From contig NC_091125.1 in assembly GCF_040183065.1 (NCBI RefSeq), positions 127,207,621-127,271,620 on the forward strand: a stretch of DNA of 64,000 nt, read 5' to 3'. The notes below the pieces were generated by a model that saw only the letters and a program-made list of their open reading frames with translations, was not told where the DNA came from and did not search any database. Below, piece after piece: positions 53,744 through 64,000 of the stretch (position 1 is its first letter; each line of letters begins with the position of its first letter). Position numbers and translations under genes: made by a program. The stretch comes from Periplaneta americana. Lineage: Eukaryota > Arthropoda > Insecta > Blattodea > Blattidae.

Positions 53744-54990
53744 ACTAGCCGTACCCGTGCGCTCCGCTGCACCCGTTAGAAATAAATATAAAGTAATTAC
53801 ATAATTAAAATAGGACATTTGATCCAGGGAACATTCGTGTTTGATAGAAGGATAAATCGTTTAATATGTTACTTAATTTAAATTGTGTTTAAATAATTAA
53901 AATTCGATCATTTCGGTCCAGAGAGCACTCATTTGGTGCAATGACAATTCCTTTAACATGTTTCTTAATTGTTATTACATGCAACCATAGTTTAATGAAC
54001 ATTGACATCATTTAGATTTAATGTCTATACTTTATTTTACTTGCTATATGTTTCCATTGAATTATGGTAATAACTCAATTTTAACCCTTCTTTTCTACGT
54101 ATTCAGTAAATGGCGTTTGGCCCACTATGGTTCTGAACCCTTCAAATAACTTAAATTATATTATGTAATATTACATATTATATTATATTATATTATATTA
54201 TATTATATATTATATTATATTATATTATATTATATTATATTATATTATATTACATTATATTATATTATATTATATTATATTATATTATATTACATTATAT
54301 TATATCAGAAGTTACTGTAATAACATTATAGCATTAAGTCCTTCTAGAGAAACTACACTTTCCAATGGTGAAATAATGATTAATTATACAAATCGGTTAA
54401 TTTAGCTTCCGATATTACTTCATGCAAACACAGAAACATTCTCTGTAGGCTATCTTTCATAGCTTTCGATTGTTTCTGTCCAAGGCCCCCTTATATACGA
54501 AGTCATTTGTTTTTTATTTCATTATACGGCCTTAGATAGCAGTTATTTTAATTTTAAAAGTCATTTATCTCATTAAATATCAGTCCTATCAAAATTTGTC
54601 AGAGAATAAAACTTATCGGAAATTAGTTTCAAAGAAACTTTTGTCATGTAACATTTTTCACAAAAATCAATAATAAGCGAGATATTTCGATTTACTTAAT
54701 TCAGGCCCCCTTATAACCCCCCTTTTAAATAATGTATTTTCAATGCCATATAGCCTAAAATCTAAGTTATAACGAACGTAATTTATATTCCAATTTTCAT
54801 CGAAATCCGTTCAGCCATTATCGCGTGAAAAGGTAACAAACATACAGACAGACATACAAACAAAAATTTCAAAAAAGCGATTTTCGGTTTCAGGGTGGTT
54901 AATTATATATGTTAGGACCAATTATTTTTGGAAAATCGAAAATTACCAGAAAAATTTCGGCTACAGATTTATTATTAGTATAGATTAGCT
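53744..54990 (+). mobile_element. Non-coding retroelement with 10-bp TSD
   Basis: Begins ACTAGCCGTACCCGTGCGCT and ends TTATTAGTATAGATTAGCT. The direct repeat TATATTTTAT lies at 53734-53743 and 54991-55000. The 3' part has ATCCGTTCAGCCATTATCGC followed by AACAAACATACAGACAGACA, an end type recalled from many arthropod elements. It contains an internal (ATATT)n tract (54168-54305) and no ORF, so it must be mobilised in trans. Confidence 0.7.
54168..54305 (+). repeat. (ATATT)n tract
   Basis: Pentanucleotide repeat with a few C variants, inside the element at 53744-54990. Confidence 0.95.
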
Positions 54991-55264
54991 TATATTTTAT
55001 TTTCGAAAAATTGGCCCGAGTTATCCGAAGTCCGAGATATCGGGGTCCGAGTTATCGAAAGTTCACTGTATGGATCCTACAATAATCTGTTGTCATTGTG
55101 GAAGCAATAAAAAAGATTTGAACATATTCTGCAAGATTTTTTTAAGTTGGTCTATATCCGAATAAACCCCATTCTTTTTATGAACAAAACTGTATAATAA
55201 TAATAGTCTTTTTTAAAAGAACATAATGTGTATATCTTTTTCAGACTTTTTATATTTTTTTTTT

Positions 55265-55430
55265 CTGGAGACCTGGCTCGAGACCTCGCAGAATGAGGAT
55301 GATTGTGAAGTATGGTGGAATGATAATGAAGGGAAACGGGAGAACCCCGATAAAAAAACCTCGCTCTCTCTTTTCGTCCACCACAAATCCCTTCGTGTCT
55401 CAGACGGGGAAATCTATAAACTTACTTCTT
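55265..55430 (-). mobile_element. SINE-like body fragment
   Basis: The phrase GGGAGAACCCCGATAAAAAA then ACCTCGC resembles the body of the SINE at 44400-44915. No tRNA-like head is seen. Confidence 0.35.
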
Positions 55431-55581
55431 AATGAAGTTAGAGAATTTTCAAATCTTTCCTGATAATTCAGCAACTATATATGCACACTTCTAATACTTT
55501 TTCTATAGTAGTGTTCTTATATATTTCTGTTCTGATTAATTTCTCAGCGATAACAAATAATATTTTATTAGCCTATTTGTA

Positions 55582-56850
55582 ACAGATTAACTCCATATGA
55601 AGATGAAATTATTGGGGATCATCAGTGTGGTTTTAGGCGTAATAGATCAACTATTGATCGGATATTTTGTATTCGACAGATAATAGAGAAAAAATGGGAG
55701 TATAAGGATACAGTGCATCAGTTATTCATGGATTTCAAAAAGGCATATGACTCGGTTAAAAGAAAAGTTTTATATAATATTCTTATTGAATTTGGTATTC
55801 CCAAGAAACTAGTTCGATTAATTAAAATGTATCTCAGTGAAACGTACAGTAGAGTCCGTATAGGTCAATTTCTGTCAGATGTGTTTCCAATTCACTGTGG
55901 ACTAAAGCAAGGAGATGCACTATCACCTTTACTTTTTAACTTTGCTCTAGAGTATGCCATTAGGAAAGTCCAGGATAACAGAGGGTTTGGAATTGAACGG
56001 GTTACATCAGCTGATTTCTATGCGGATGATGTTAATATAGGCTATTAGGAGAAAATCCACAAACGATTAGGGAAAATACGGGAATTTTACTGGAAGCAAG
56101 TAAAAAGATAGGTTTGGAATTAAATCCCGAAAAGACAAAGTATATGATTATGTCTCGTGACCAGAATATTGTACGAAATGGAAATATAAAAATTGGAAAT
56201 TTATCTTTTGAAGACGTGGAAAAATTCAAATACCTGGGAGCAACGGTAACAAATATAAATGATACTCGGGAGGAAATTAAACACGGAATAAATATGGGAA
56301 ATGCCTGCTATTGTTCGGTTGAGAAGCTTTTATCATCCAGTCTGCTGTCAAAAAATCTGAAAGTTAGAATTTATAAAACAATTATATTACCGGTTGTTCT
56401 TTATGGTTGTGAAACTTGGACTCTTACTTTGAGAGAGGAACATAGGTTAAGGGTGTTTGAGAATAAGGTGCTTAGGAAAATATTTGGGGCTAAGAGGGAT
56501 GAAGTTACAGGAGAATGGAGAAAGTTACACAACACAGAACTGCACGCATTGCATTCTTCACCTGACATAATTAGGAACATTAAATCCAGACGTTTGAGAT
56601 GGGCAGGGCATGTAGCACGCATGGGCTAATCCAGATATGCTTATAGAGTGTTAGTTGAGAGGCCGGAGAGGAAGAGACCTTTGGGGAGGCCGAGACGTAG
56701 ATGGGAAGATAATATTAAAATGGATTTGAGGGAGATGGATTATGATGATAGAGACTGGATTAATCTTGCTCAGGATAGGGATCGATGGCGGGCTTATGTG
56801 AGGGCGGCAATGAACCTCCGGGTCCTTAAAAGCCATTAAGTAAGTAAGTA
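55582..56850 (+). mobile_element. RTE-like LINE (L2), 5'-truncated
   Basis: Starts at the LTPYEDEIIG equivalent. Frames: 55713-56048 (DFKKAYDSVKRKVLYNILIE, then [20 protein letters not shown] and YADDVN), 56114-56629 ([20 protein letters not shown] to RRLRWAGHVARMG) and 56648-56839 (RPERKRPLGRPRRRWEDNIK). There is one frame change near 56050 and one stop near 56630; the rest is open. The tail is AAGTAAGTAAGTA. Confidence 0.9.
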
Positions 56851-57457
56851 TATTTGTAACTTTAATGTGTAGTATTAGTCACACACTTACCGGGGATCCT
56901 AATGAAGGTAGTCATATAGTGATTATTTATACGACCACAAGAGTCCGTGGATCTGTCTAAGAAGAAACATAAAATCCTGGTAGTTACTGTTCACCTTATT
57001 TAGACACCCTATTAGTACTGGAATTCATTACAAAAGCACGTCGCATGTCGCAGTTGTCGATAGAAAACTAAAAACGGTAATTTATAATCTAATCTTGTAT
57101 ATCCGTTATATCAAAATAATCCTTACAGACAGGCTGCAATATATAGAGTAACTGACACCTTCCAGTTGTCTGTTTCCTTGAATATACGGATACTTGTAAG
57201 TACTTCCCCTTTCACCAAACGGTGGATTGCTGTACGTTGCATGTCTAGACGCACATAAAACTACACTAATGCTTTTACAACGAAAATAGCTTTCAGGAAA
57301 TGTATCCGATTTATTTTCCTTTATATTCTCATTTATGTCTCAATAGCCATCACGTCAGCATTATTGCCTCCTTTGAACTTATGAATGAGTAAGACATAAT
57401 ATCCTAATTCCCTGAAGTCAAGCTAGAGTTATTACTTTTCCCATTACATATTAACCC

Positions 57458-57461
<4 letters not shown>
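56851..57461. other. No feature seen
   Basis: Upstream region of the first recognised gene D exon. No TATA box stands out. Confidence 0.4.

Positions 57462-57523
<62 letters not shown>
57462..57523 (+). repeat. (TA)n microsatellite
   Basis: About 30 TA units, 47 bases upstream of the gene D exon at 57570. Confidence 0.95.
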
Positions 57524-57525
<2 letters not shown>

Positions 57526-57569
57526 CCTTCCTTAATATTAATGTATAAAGTGAGAGATTCTATTCACAG

Positions 57570-58222
57570 ATGGTATTATTTCATTTTACCACAGTTGTCG
57601 AGCGGATCTGTATTTGTTACTTGCCGGTAGAGTCAGCAGAAGCCAGTGAGGTAGGTGCAATTACACACAATACACTAACAAGTAACATTAATTCATTCAT
57701 TCATAGTGTTCTGCCCAAGGGCAGGTATTTCACTACAAGCCCAGTATTCTTCAATCTTTCCTATTTTCAGCCTCCCTATTTGTTTCCGCATATGATCCAT
57801 ATAACTTAATGTCCTCTAACATCTGATATCTTCTTCTACTCCGAACTCTTCTCCCGTTGACCATTCCTTCCAGTGCATCCTTCAGTAGGCAGTTTCTTTT
57901 CAGCCAGTGACCCAACCAATTCCTTTTCCTGTTCCTGATCAGTTCAGCATCATTCCTTCTTCACCCACTCTTTCCAACACAGCGTCATTTCTTATTCTGT
58001 CTGTCCACTTCACATGTTCCATTCTTCTCCATATCCACATTTAAAATGCTTCTATCCGCTTCTCTTCACTTCGTCGATATGCCAATGTTTCTGCCCCATA
58101 CAATGTCACATTCCACACAAAGGACTTCACTAGTCTCTTTCTTAGTTTTCAAGTAATATTGCATGAAGTTAAATAGGAGTACATCTTTAATGTAAACAGA
58201 AAGGCCAGAACTTGAGTTTTCC

Positions 58223-58294
<72 letters not shown>

Positions 58295-58330
58295 TATTAT
58301 TACTATTAGTAGTAGTAGTAGTAATAGTAA

Positions 58331-58402
<72 letters not shown>

Positions 58403-61400
58403 CAGTAGCAGCAGTAGTAGTAGTAGCAGCAATATCAGTAACAATAGGTTTTTAATTGGTTATTCTACGACGCTTTATCAACTGCTATGGTTATCTAACG
58501 TCTGAGTGAAATGAAGGTGATAATGCTAGCGAAATGAGTCCAGGGTCCAGCGCAGAAAGTTACCCAGCATTTGCTCTTTGTGGATTGAGGAAAAACCCCG
58601 TAAAAACCTCAACCAGCTAAACTGTCCCAACCAGGATTTGAACCCGCTCGTTCTTGGTCAGGCATGCTAACTGTTACTCCACAGAGGTGGACAGTCTCAA
58701 TAGTAAATATTCAAATTACAGCGGTATATTATGTATGTCAGAAATATATTTCGCAACAGAATATTGTAGCAACTGGGAATGTAAGATCGGGGAACTATGA
58801 TCAGTGAAACACAAAATTAAAAACGTATACTTAACAAGATCATTGCAACTTAATACACACGTACTTAACAAAGTAATTACCATAACTTAAATATAAGACA
58901 AGGAAATATGAGCAGTGGTGTACAAAATTAAACACGTACTGAGCAACACAATTAGAACTTAATGAACACGTACTTAATAATGCAATGGTCACAACTTCAA
59001 TTTAAGGTCAGGGTACTACCCGAACAGTAGAAAACAAAATTACACATTACCTCATAACTCAAATATAAATTCTGGTAACTATGAACAGAGTGTGGGCGAA
59101 TCCAGAAATGCATATAGAGCGTTAGTTGGGAGACCGGAGGGAAAAAGACCTTTGGGGAGGCAGAGACGTAGATGGGAGGATAATATTAAAATGAATTTGA
59201 GGAAGGTGGGATATGATGATAGAGACTGGATTAATTAAACACGTACTTTGCAATACAGTTACCACAACTTGAGTAAGATCGGAATATTATGAGTAGTGAA
59301 ATACAAAATTAAACAAATACTTTACAACACAATTACTACTACTTAGGGGAGAGTCGGGTAGTATCGAAAATCGGGTAGTATCGGACAGTGCGTTTCTTTC
59401 ATCTACCACCATATGGTAGTACCTGAATGACATGGTTACGTTTCTCTATGCGACATCACAGAAACGTAACCATGTCAATCAGGTACTATCATCGTGTGGT
59501 AGATGAAAGAAACTCACTGTCCGATGTTACCCGATGTCCGATACTACCCGACTCTCCTCTAAATATAAGATAGGATAGGCTAATTATGAACAGTGAGATA
59601 CAAAATTAAAAAGCTACTTAATTGTAAGATAACTATGAACAATGAAATATAAAATTAAACATTTTCTAAACAGCTAAATCATCACAAATTAAATATAAAT
59701 TTGGCCTATAGTTACTAATAAGTATGAATGCAAGATTAATCATTTTCTCTGCAACTGAATTAGCGCAACTTAATTATAAAATCAAAAATAAAAATAAAAA
59801 ATTTTCTAAGCAATTTAATTACTCTTTCAGTTCCCTTTTAAGTGATTTTTTTTTTTTTGTTTAGGATGCGTGTTGCACAGGTTTTTTCTGGACGTGCCTT
59901 TCCTCATAATCTCTTTCCACAATCGTAATCTCTTAATCAACGCTCTACAAGGAAAGTGAATTGCCTATCTAACAGACACTTTAACATTTGTCCTCCGGTA
60001 CAAAACAAAACTTCATGCAGTATGGAAATCAGAAATTTCTGAGTGAAAGAAATTGAGAGAAGAGACAGGTAAACAGGCAGACTTGAGTAGTAATGAATAC
60101 TTAATTTATGTTGTCTATGGATTAAGAAAGTTATTGATTTAATAATTCATTTATTTTTACAATTTACATATTAGTAACTCCAATTTATACGTGTATTCTG
60201 TACCCCTCTCATCTTACTTGGCTCAAATTTTTGTTTTAAATAATTTAACCCCTTATCGCATTCTGGGAAAGATATGGCACATACCGGTTTTATATTCATA
60301 TAATTTATAATATAAGCATATAGTATTTCAAACTGCATAGTGGGACAGATATGGCACACTGTCAAGAATTAGATTTGACCATTTGTGACATCAGTTGAGA
60401 AAGAAAGAACTACTTAAGTTATTTGAATATTAAACCGGTGTGTGCAAGACTATCCCATGCGGTAAGGGGTAATTGTCATTTTATGCATATAGGCCTACAA
60501 TTAAGTTTCTCAATTATTGAAGATAACATTTGTGCCAAAATGACGTCCATTAATAGCAATAAGAATGTTCACTAATAATTGGTATTGCTAAACTTATCAA
60601 TTTTTTATTTAACTTGTTTCACAGACATTTTTCTCAACACTAACTATACTACTTATAAAGTATATTCTATTGATCATTATTAATCATTATTGATCATTAC
60701 TACTCTTTCATATATATATAGAAGTTTTTATGTAATTTTTCTGTTTTTTATGTCTTGTCTATGTATTTTATATAATATGTCTACGTCTTATATGTTGAAC
60801 ATGCATTTGTATGTCATGTGTCTATTTCGTGTCATTTTTATGTTATATACGTCCTTACAAGTAATATGTATGTTTCTACAAAATGCTTACTTTTTTATGT
60901 AACAAGTCTGTGTGTGATATGTCCTGGGAAAGTATTATATGTAATGTGTCTGTATTTCATATATTGTGTATCTATTTCTATGTATTATATCTATTTTAAC
61001 TCATATCTACGTATTGGTGTATAATATAACTTAACTATGATTTTATTATGTCACACACATTTAATGTAATATGCGTATTTTATGTCATAATTCTGCAGTG
61101 CTTGGGAAAAGTGACATAAGTCAGTTTTCACAAACCTTTTTTGATAATTTATTGGTTTATGTCGATTTGATTTTTTTCTTTATGAATTATTGTAATGGGA
61201 GGAATACCTATGTATTTTTTTCCAAGCGAACAGATGTTCCGTAAGTTGTCAATAAATTATCAAAAAAGGTTTGTGGAAACTGACTTGTGTCACTTTTCCC
61301 GAGCACTACAGAATTATGTCTACATTTTATGAAAGTATTTGTACAGAACTATAATATGTATGATTTAATTACAGCTTTAAATATACCTTCGGGCAAAATA

Positions 61401-63277
61401 GGGTTCTATAAACTTGGAAATTCAATAATAATACTTTTTCAAATTATCGTTCTTATATTTTAACTGTCTATCCAATTTGAAATCAATATACTAACATTTC
61501 CTACTTAACACTTCACACCGTTTTACTCATTGGAATCCTTTTCTCCCTAATACACATCATTACAATAATCTTGCTAAATCTTCAGATGAGTATCAAGTTC
61601 CTTAATCTCAACCAACAATCATAATAAACTATCTAAAAGTTTTAACTACCCTTACTAATATTAATATTATATAGATATTAAATCAGCCTCAGATGCGTAT
61701 AAATTGACTTAAGTTTACAATGAATATTCAATAGTATGAACCAAATATACGTGTATTAGGCTATATTACAGTAATTATGCATTAAATTATGTAGTAAACC
61801 AAAGCTAGTTTCGCCGTTTGTAAAAAATTATTCAATATTATTCCAGGTCCGAAGACACAACACTGCAGATAACTCATAAAACTGAAATAGAAGATACCAA
61901 ATAACAAAACTATCAAGTATCTGGAAAATATCAGACGAGCAATCTGAGAATGATTGTGAATTTGTACTATATGAAAATAAACAGAAAGTTGCAGATCATA
62001 CTTCATCCTCAACAGAACAAAACTTGAAAAATTTAGAGAATTTTCAGTGTTCAACGAAAGACGCTAATTACATTTCGCCTAAACTGGAAGAGAATATGAA
62101 ACCTGAGACTAATAAATACACGAACATTAACGGAACAAGTGAGAAGCATCCAAGTGGTATGTTACCTGCATCAGAGGATTCCTGTGTTAGTTATATTAAC
62201 GATGAATCTGTGTCAATAGAAGGAAGTCAAAATTCTTCCAGCGCTTTGATATCCGAGGAGAAAGTCGAGAATAAAAATAGCACCAAACAGACCCATAAAT
62301 CGGAATTGACAGAAAAAATAGACGAAACTGATGAGGCAGCTACAAATTCCTTGGAACCAGAGAGTGAGAAAGAGGAAGAAGTTGATGATTTCCAAGGTGA
62401 GTTCATGATATAGTATTCTATGATTATTAATTACTTTATATCCGTTTTATTTCCTTTCCTTAATTCCTCAGCTGTGTTGCAAATTTTCTTTTCGTAGCTC
62501 ATGCCTAGATCAAAGACTCTGATAACGATGAGGTAACAAAAAACAAAAACAATATTATACAATAATTATAATCATCCAGTCTCTGGGGAAGGGGATTAAA
62601 GTTTTTCCTGGATCTGGTAGTCAGTACCAACAGAATTTTCTTTCTAGCAATTGTTTACGTTTCAGCAAGTGTTTACGTTTCTTATGTACTCAATAACTCT
62701 GCCCAACAATTTCAAATAAGGTTTGTAAAGAAATTTTCAGGTTTCAAAGTACTTAGTCGTCCTACAATGTACAATATTGTTAAAAAGTGAGAAAGACTGA
62801 ATTGTACGAGACAAAAAGCGTAGGAGGCAGCCACACGTTTAGGCCAAGAAACTCTAGACCATGTAAAAATTCGTGTAGAACGTTTTTAAACAACTGTATT
62901 TTATTTTTAGTTTTAAATGCAGGATGTTACAAAAAGGTGTGTCAAAACCTCACGGAAATATTTCTCACACATAGAGGATGAAAATATGAGTTAAGCGGGC
63001 CATCCTGTATATTTTAGAAAGAATAAAATATTATAAGCAAAACAGAACACAGCGTACAATATATTAAGAAGAGATGATAGCAGAATTCCTCTACAAATTT
63101 TGATTTGTCGAGCCGGAGAACAGAGAATATTAGGAAGGCGTTTAAAACGTCTAATTCACGACTTTATTTTGCGTACTGGAACAAAATACCGAATCTAGAA
63201 TCTTGAAATATGATGACGATTATTATTATTATTACTATTACTATTACTATTACTATTACTATTACTATTACTATTAC

Positions 63278-63310
<33 letters not shown>

Positions 63311-63483
63311 GGGCAAAATTAAAGTGTTATAAAAATGACAAGAACCGCTTCGAATTTCTGTGAAGTTTTAATCTTTCCAATACTATGACATAATTCATGT
63401 AACATAGTTATTAGTTTAATTGAATGTTCTTATCGTCAGATTCGAAGAACCGTAATTCGAACAAGAAACTGCAAGTAAACTGA
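57570..63483 (+). CDS. Gene D: acidic Ser/Glu-rich protein, three exons
   Basis: Exons: 57570-57654 (after TATTCACAG), 61935-62396 (after ATATCAG) and 63440-63483 (after TTATCGTCAG; TGA 63481-63483). Both introns are phase 1; total 591 nt, 196 residues. The first exon ends AEASEV|G, matching NASEV|G of gene C at the same phase, and is followed by D(EQSEND...), as C is followed by D(DLL...). The large exon is rich in Glu, Ser, Asn and Lys with no domain (ISEEKVENKNSTKQTHKSEL, LEPESEKEEEVDDFQ) and ends at a strong GTGAGT donor. The last exon is (D)SKNRNSNKKLQVN. The phase-consistent donor GTGCAA after 57654 is weak; the better GTAGGT at 57651 would break phase. An upstream first exon is possible. 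Function unknown. Confidence 0.45.
57688..58160 (-). mobile_element. LINE fragment (family L3), minus strand
   Basis: The minus-strand reading has SFVWNVTLYGAETLAYRRSE then EKRIEAF near 58120-58040, MEHVKWTDRIRNDAVLERVG, and NCLLKDALEGMVNGRRVRSR near 57890. The 3' end (TGAATGAATGAA) is at 57688. It lies in intron 1 of gene D. Confidence 0.8.
58225..58440 (+). repeat. Compound (AAT)n-(AGT)n microsatellite
   Basis: About 22 AAT units (58225-58293) followed by about 40 AGT units with AGC variants to about 58436. Confidence 0.95.
58443..58695 (-). mobile_element. SINE (family A), minus strand
   Basis: The head at 58620-58695 (minus) is GTAACAGTTAGCATGCCTGA with a degenerate B box GGTTCAAATCC. 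The body ends at TACGACGCTTTATCAAC near 58463. It lies directly beside the compound microsatellite. Confidence 0.8.
59094..59238 (+). mobile_element. RTE-like LINE (L2) internal fragment in satellite
   Basis: Reads RALVGRPEGKRPLGRQRRRW, then EDNIKMNLRKVGYDDRDWIN. It lacks the 3' end of the element, so it is not an ordinary retrotransposition product. About 10 bp of satellite are missing at the junction. Confidence 0.85.
59346..59559. mobile_element. Palindromic MITE, TA target repeat
   Basis: The termini GGGGAGAGTCGGGTAGTATC and its complement flank a nearly perfect hairpin (CATCTACCACCATATGGTAG ... CATGGTTACGTTTCT). Removing it with one TA restores the satellite phrase ACTTAAATATAAGAT, which confirms the boundaries. 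Confidence 0.9.
59831..60690. other. No feature seen
   Basis: Intron 1 of gene D, AT-rich. Confidence 0.4.
60700..61360 (+). repeat. Degenerate TATGTAATATGTCTG minisatellite, split by a MITE
   Basis: Variants of TATGTAATATGTCTGTATTT recur every 20-30 bases from about 60725 to 61090 and resume after the MITE at about 61312. Confidence 0.6.
61083..61319. mobile_element. Palindromic MITE
   Basis: Inverted arms CATAATTCTGCAGTGCTTGG and GAAAAGTGACATAAGTCAGT, then TTTCACAAACCTTTTTTGAT, are mirrored at the right end. Length about 237 bp, no ORF. Confidence 0.85.
61847..61904 (+). other. Possible alternative terminal exon of the gene family
   Basis: After the good acceptor TATTATTCCAG, a phase-2 reading (xxG TCC GAA GAC) gives SEDTTLQITHKTEIEDTK then TAA. 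Phase 2 is exactly the entry phase of the last exons of genes A, B and C. It overlaps no other exon and lies 30 bases before the acceptor used for gene D. No upstream phase-2 donor exon was identified, so this is tentative. Confidence 0.3.
62923..63008. mobile_element. Short relic of the intron-3 Tc1/mariner-like family
   Basis: CAGGATGTTACAAAAAGGTG ... CATCCTG resembles the terminus of the elements at 538-2037 and 25989-27495 (shared AAAACnTnnnGGAAA and CTCACnnATAGAG phrases). It lies in the last intron of gene D. Confidence 0.5.
63212..63310 (+). repeat. Compound (ATT)n/(ATTACT)n microsatellite
   Basis: ATT units flank a run of ACTATT hexamers. Confidence 0.95.
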
Positions 63484-63498
63484 AGAATTCTATTGAAT

Positions 63499-64000
63499 AG
63501 GGGAGACTGTTGTACCTTTAGCATAGTGTACCTTTGAACATTTTTGTTTTTTAATTTTTGCTGCTACCTAGAGGACTCAAAATGAAGTAGATTGTAGAGA
63601 AAGCCGCTAAGTAGGTCTGGTCGTAGTTTCAGTTTGATTTATTGCAAAGTATGAGTTCCGTAGACAAAAGAAGTTTTTTTAGTATCAAAAGTAAACATTT
63701 CGTTCATTGATGTATGTTTTCTAACACAAAACCAGATTGTATTTGTTAATATCTTTCAAGTACGGTGTGTTCCCTATCATCTGGTGAGTAATAACATATT
63801 TTAATTTCCATGATTTATTTGACTCTCTAGTTTTCGGAGCCATATTTGTTTAAACGTGCACCCTCTTGTACCTTTGAACACAAAACATCTTGTACCATGG
63901 AACATGTTCCAAGTTACACGATACTATCGGTTTTTGTTTTTCTTTTATTTTAAGGTCATGTCACGAAGTAAGTCTGGAATTAAAGATGTCCCCAATTGAT
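63499..64000. mobile_element. Terminus of a DNA element running off the window
   Basis: Begins GGGGAGACTGTTGTACCTTT and repeats the motif TTGTACCTTTGAACA at about 63527 (variant), 63868 and 63889. The start is close to the terminus of the MITE at 59346 (GGGGAGAGTCGGGTAGTATC). The other end is not in the window. Confidence 0.4.

Larger units (their letters stand above)
58775..59830 (+). repeat. Degenerate satellite, about 111-bp period, with two interruptions
   Basis: The phrase ACAAAATTAAA recurs at about 58812, 58923 and 59034 (111-bp steps), with companions AACTATGAACAGTGAAATA and CACGTACTTAACAA. It continues after a LINE piece (59094-59238) and a MITE (59346-59559) with shorter, more degenerate units. 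Confidence 0.75.

Noticed and set aside
58187-58444. A Leu/Tyr-rich protein on the minus strand
   Set aside because: It is only the translation of the (AAT)n and (AGT)n microsatellites.
60690-61024. Small cysteine-rich peptides
   Set aside because: The frames fall in the TATGTAATATGTC minisatellite and change register with it.

Overview
The window looks like AT-rich nuclear DNA of an insect, most likely a cockroach or close relative (Blattodea). That identification is an inference from recalled repeat types (several tRNA-headed SINEs, RTE-like and CR1-like LINEs, PIF/Harbinger, hAT and Tc1/mariner debris), long microsatellites, and a nuclear copy of mitochondrial COX2 in which TGA falls at a tryptophan position. 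I see no bacterial operons, no rRNA genes, no CRISPR array and no LTR element.

The host coding content is made of small exons, most lacking long open frames. Reading splice sites and phases gives four genes on the + strand with a shared exon plan, called A to D here. Gene A has its last two exons at 393-441 and 2252-2345, and its start lies left of the window. Gene B has exons at 19328-19453, 22603-22675, 25845-25893 and 27711-27774, with a TATA box, a signal peptide and a 103-residue product. Gene C has exons at 37178-37232, 41707-41758 and 43772-44009, plus a probable non-coding first exon near 34380, and a 114-residue product. Gene D has exons at 57570-57654, 61935-62396 and 63440-63483 and a 196-residue product. 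The recurring signature is a phase-1 junction G|AT-GA or G|AC-GA encoding Asp, followed in A to C by a 49-52 nt mini-exon that ends in phase 2. The products are short, mostly acidic and diverge quickly. I do not recognise the family. A and B are direct paralogues, because 1-4697 and 25466-28812 are two copies of one segmental duplication.

The duplication can be dated internally. A Tc1/mariner-like element in intron 3 and a palindromic element with tRNA-like arms are in both copies. A Harbinger-like element, a hAT element and a COX2 fragment are only in copy 1, and another inverted-repeat element only in copy 2. The COX2 fragment supplies the last codons of the predicted gene A protein.

Layout: 1-4.7 kb, duplication copy 1. 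5.3-11.0 kb, a CR1-superclade LINE with both ORFs open and a T TTT TTA slippery site at the ORF1/ORF2 overlap. 11.95-14.25 kb, a DNA transposon with a deleted Harbinger nested inside. 15-18.8 kb, SINEs. 19.3-27.8 kb, gene B with LINE fragments in its introns. 29-36.5 kb, MITEs, transposase remnants and a LINE hit by a SINE and a MITE. 34.4-44.0 kb, gene C, with a hAT-like element in an intron. 44.4-50.7 kb, SINEs, two transposase remnants, a LINE and a MITE. 51-55 kb, minisatellite, LINE and a 1.25-kb non-coding retroelement. 55.6-63.5 kb, a LINE followed by gene D, whose first intron holds LINE, SINE, satellite and MITE insertions. The genes do not form a pathway that can be read from sequence; the coherent unit is the tandem small-protein family.
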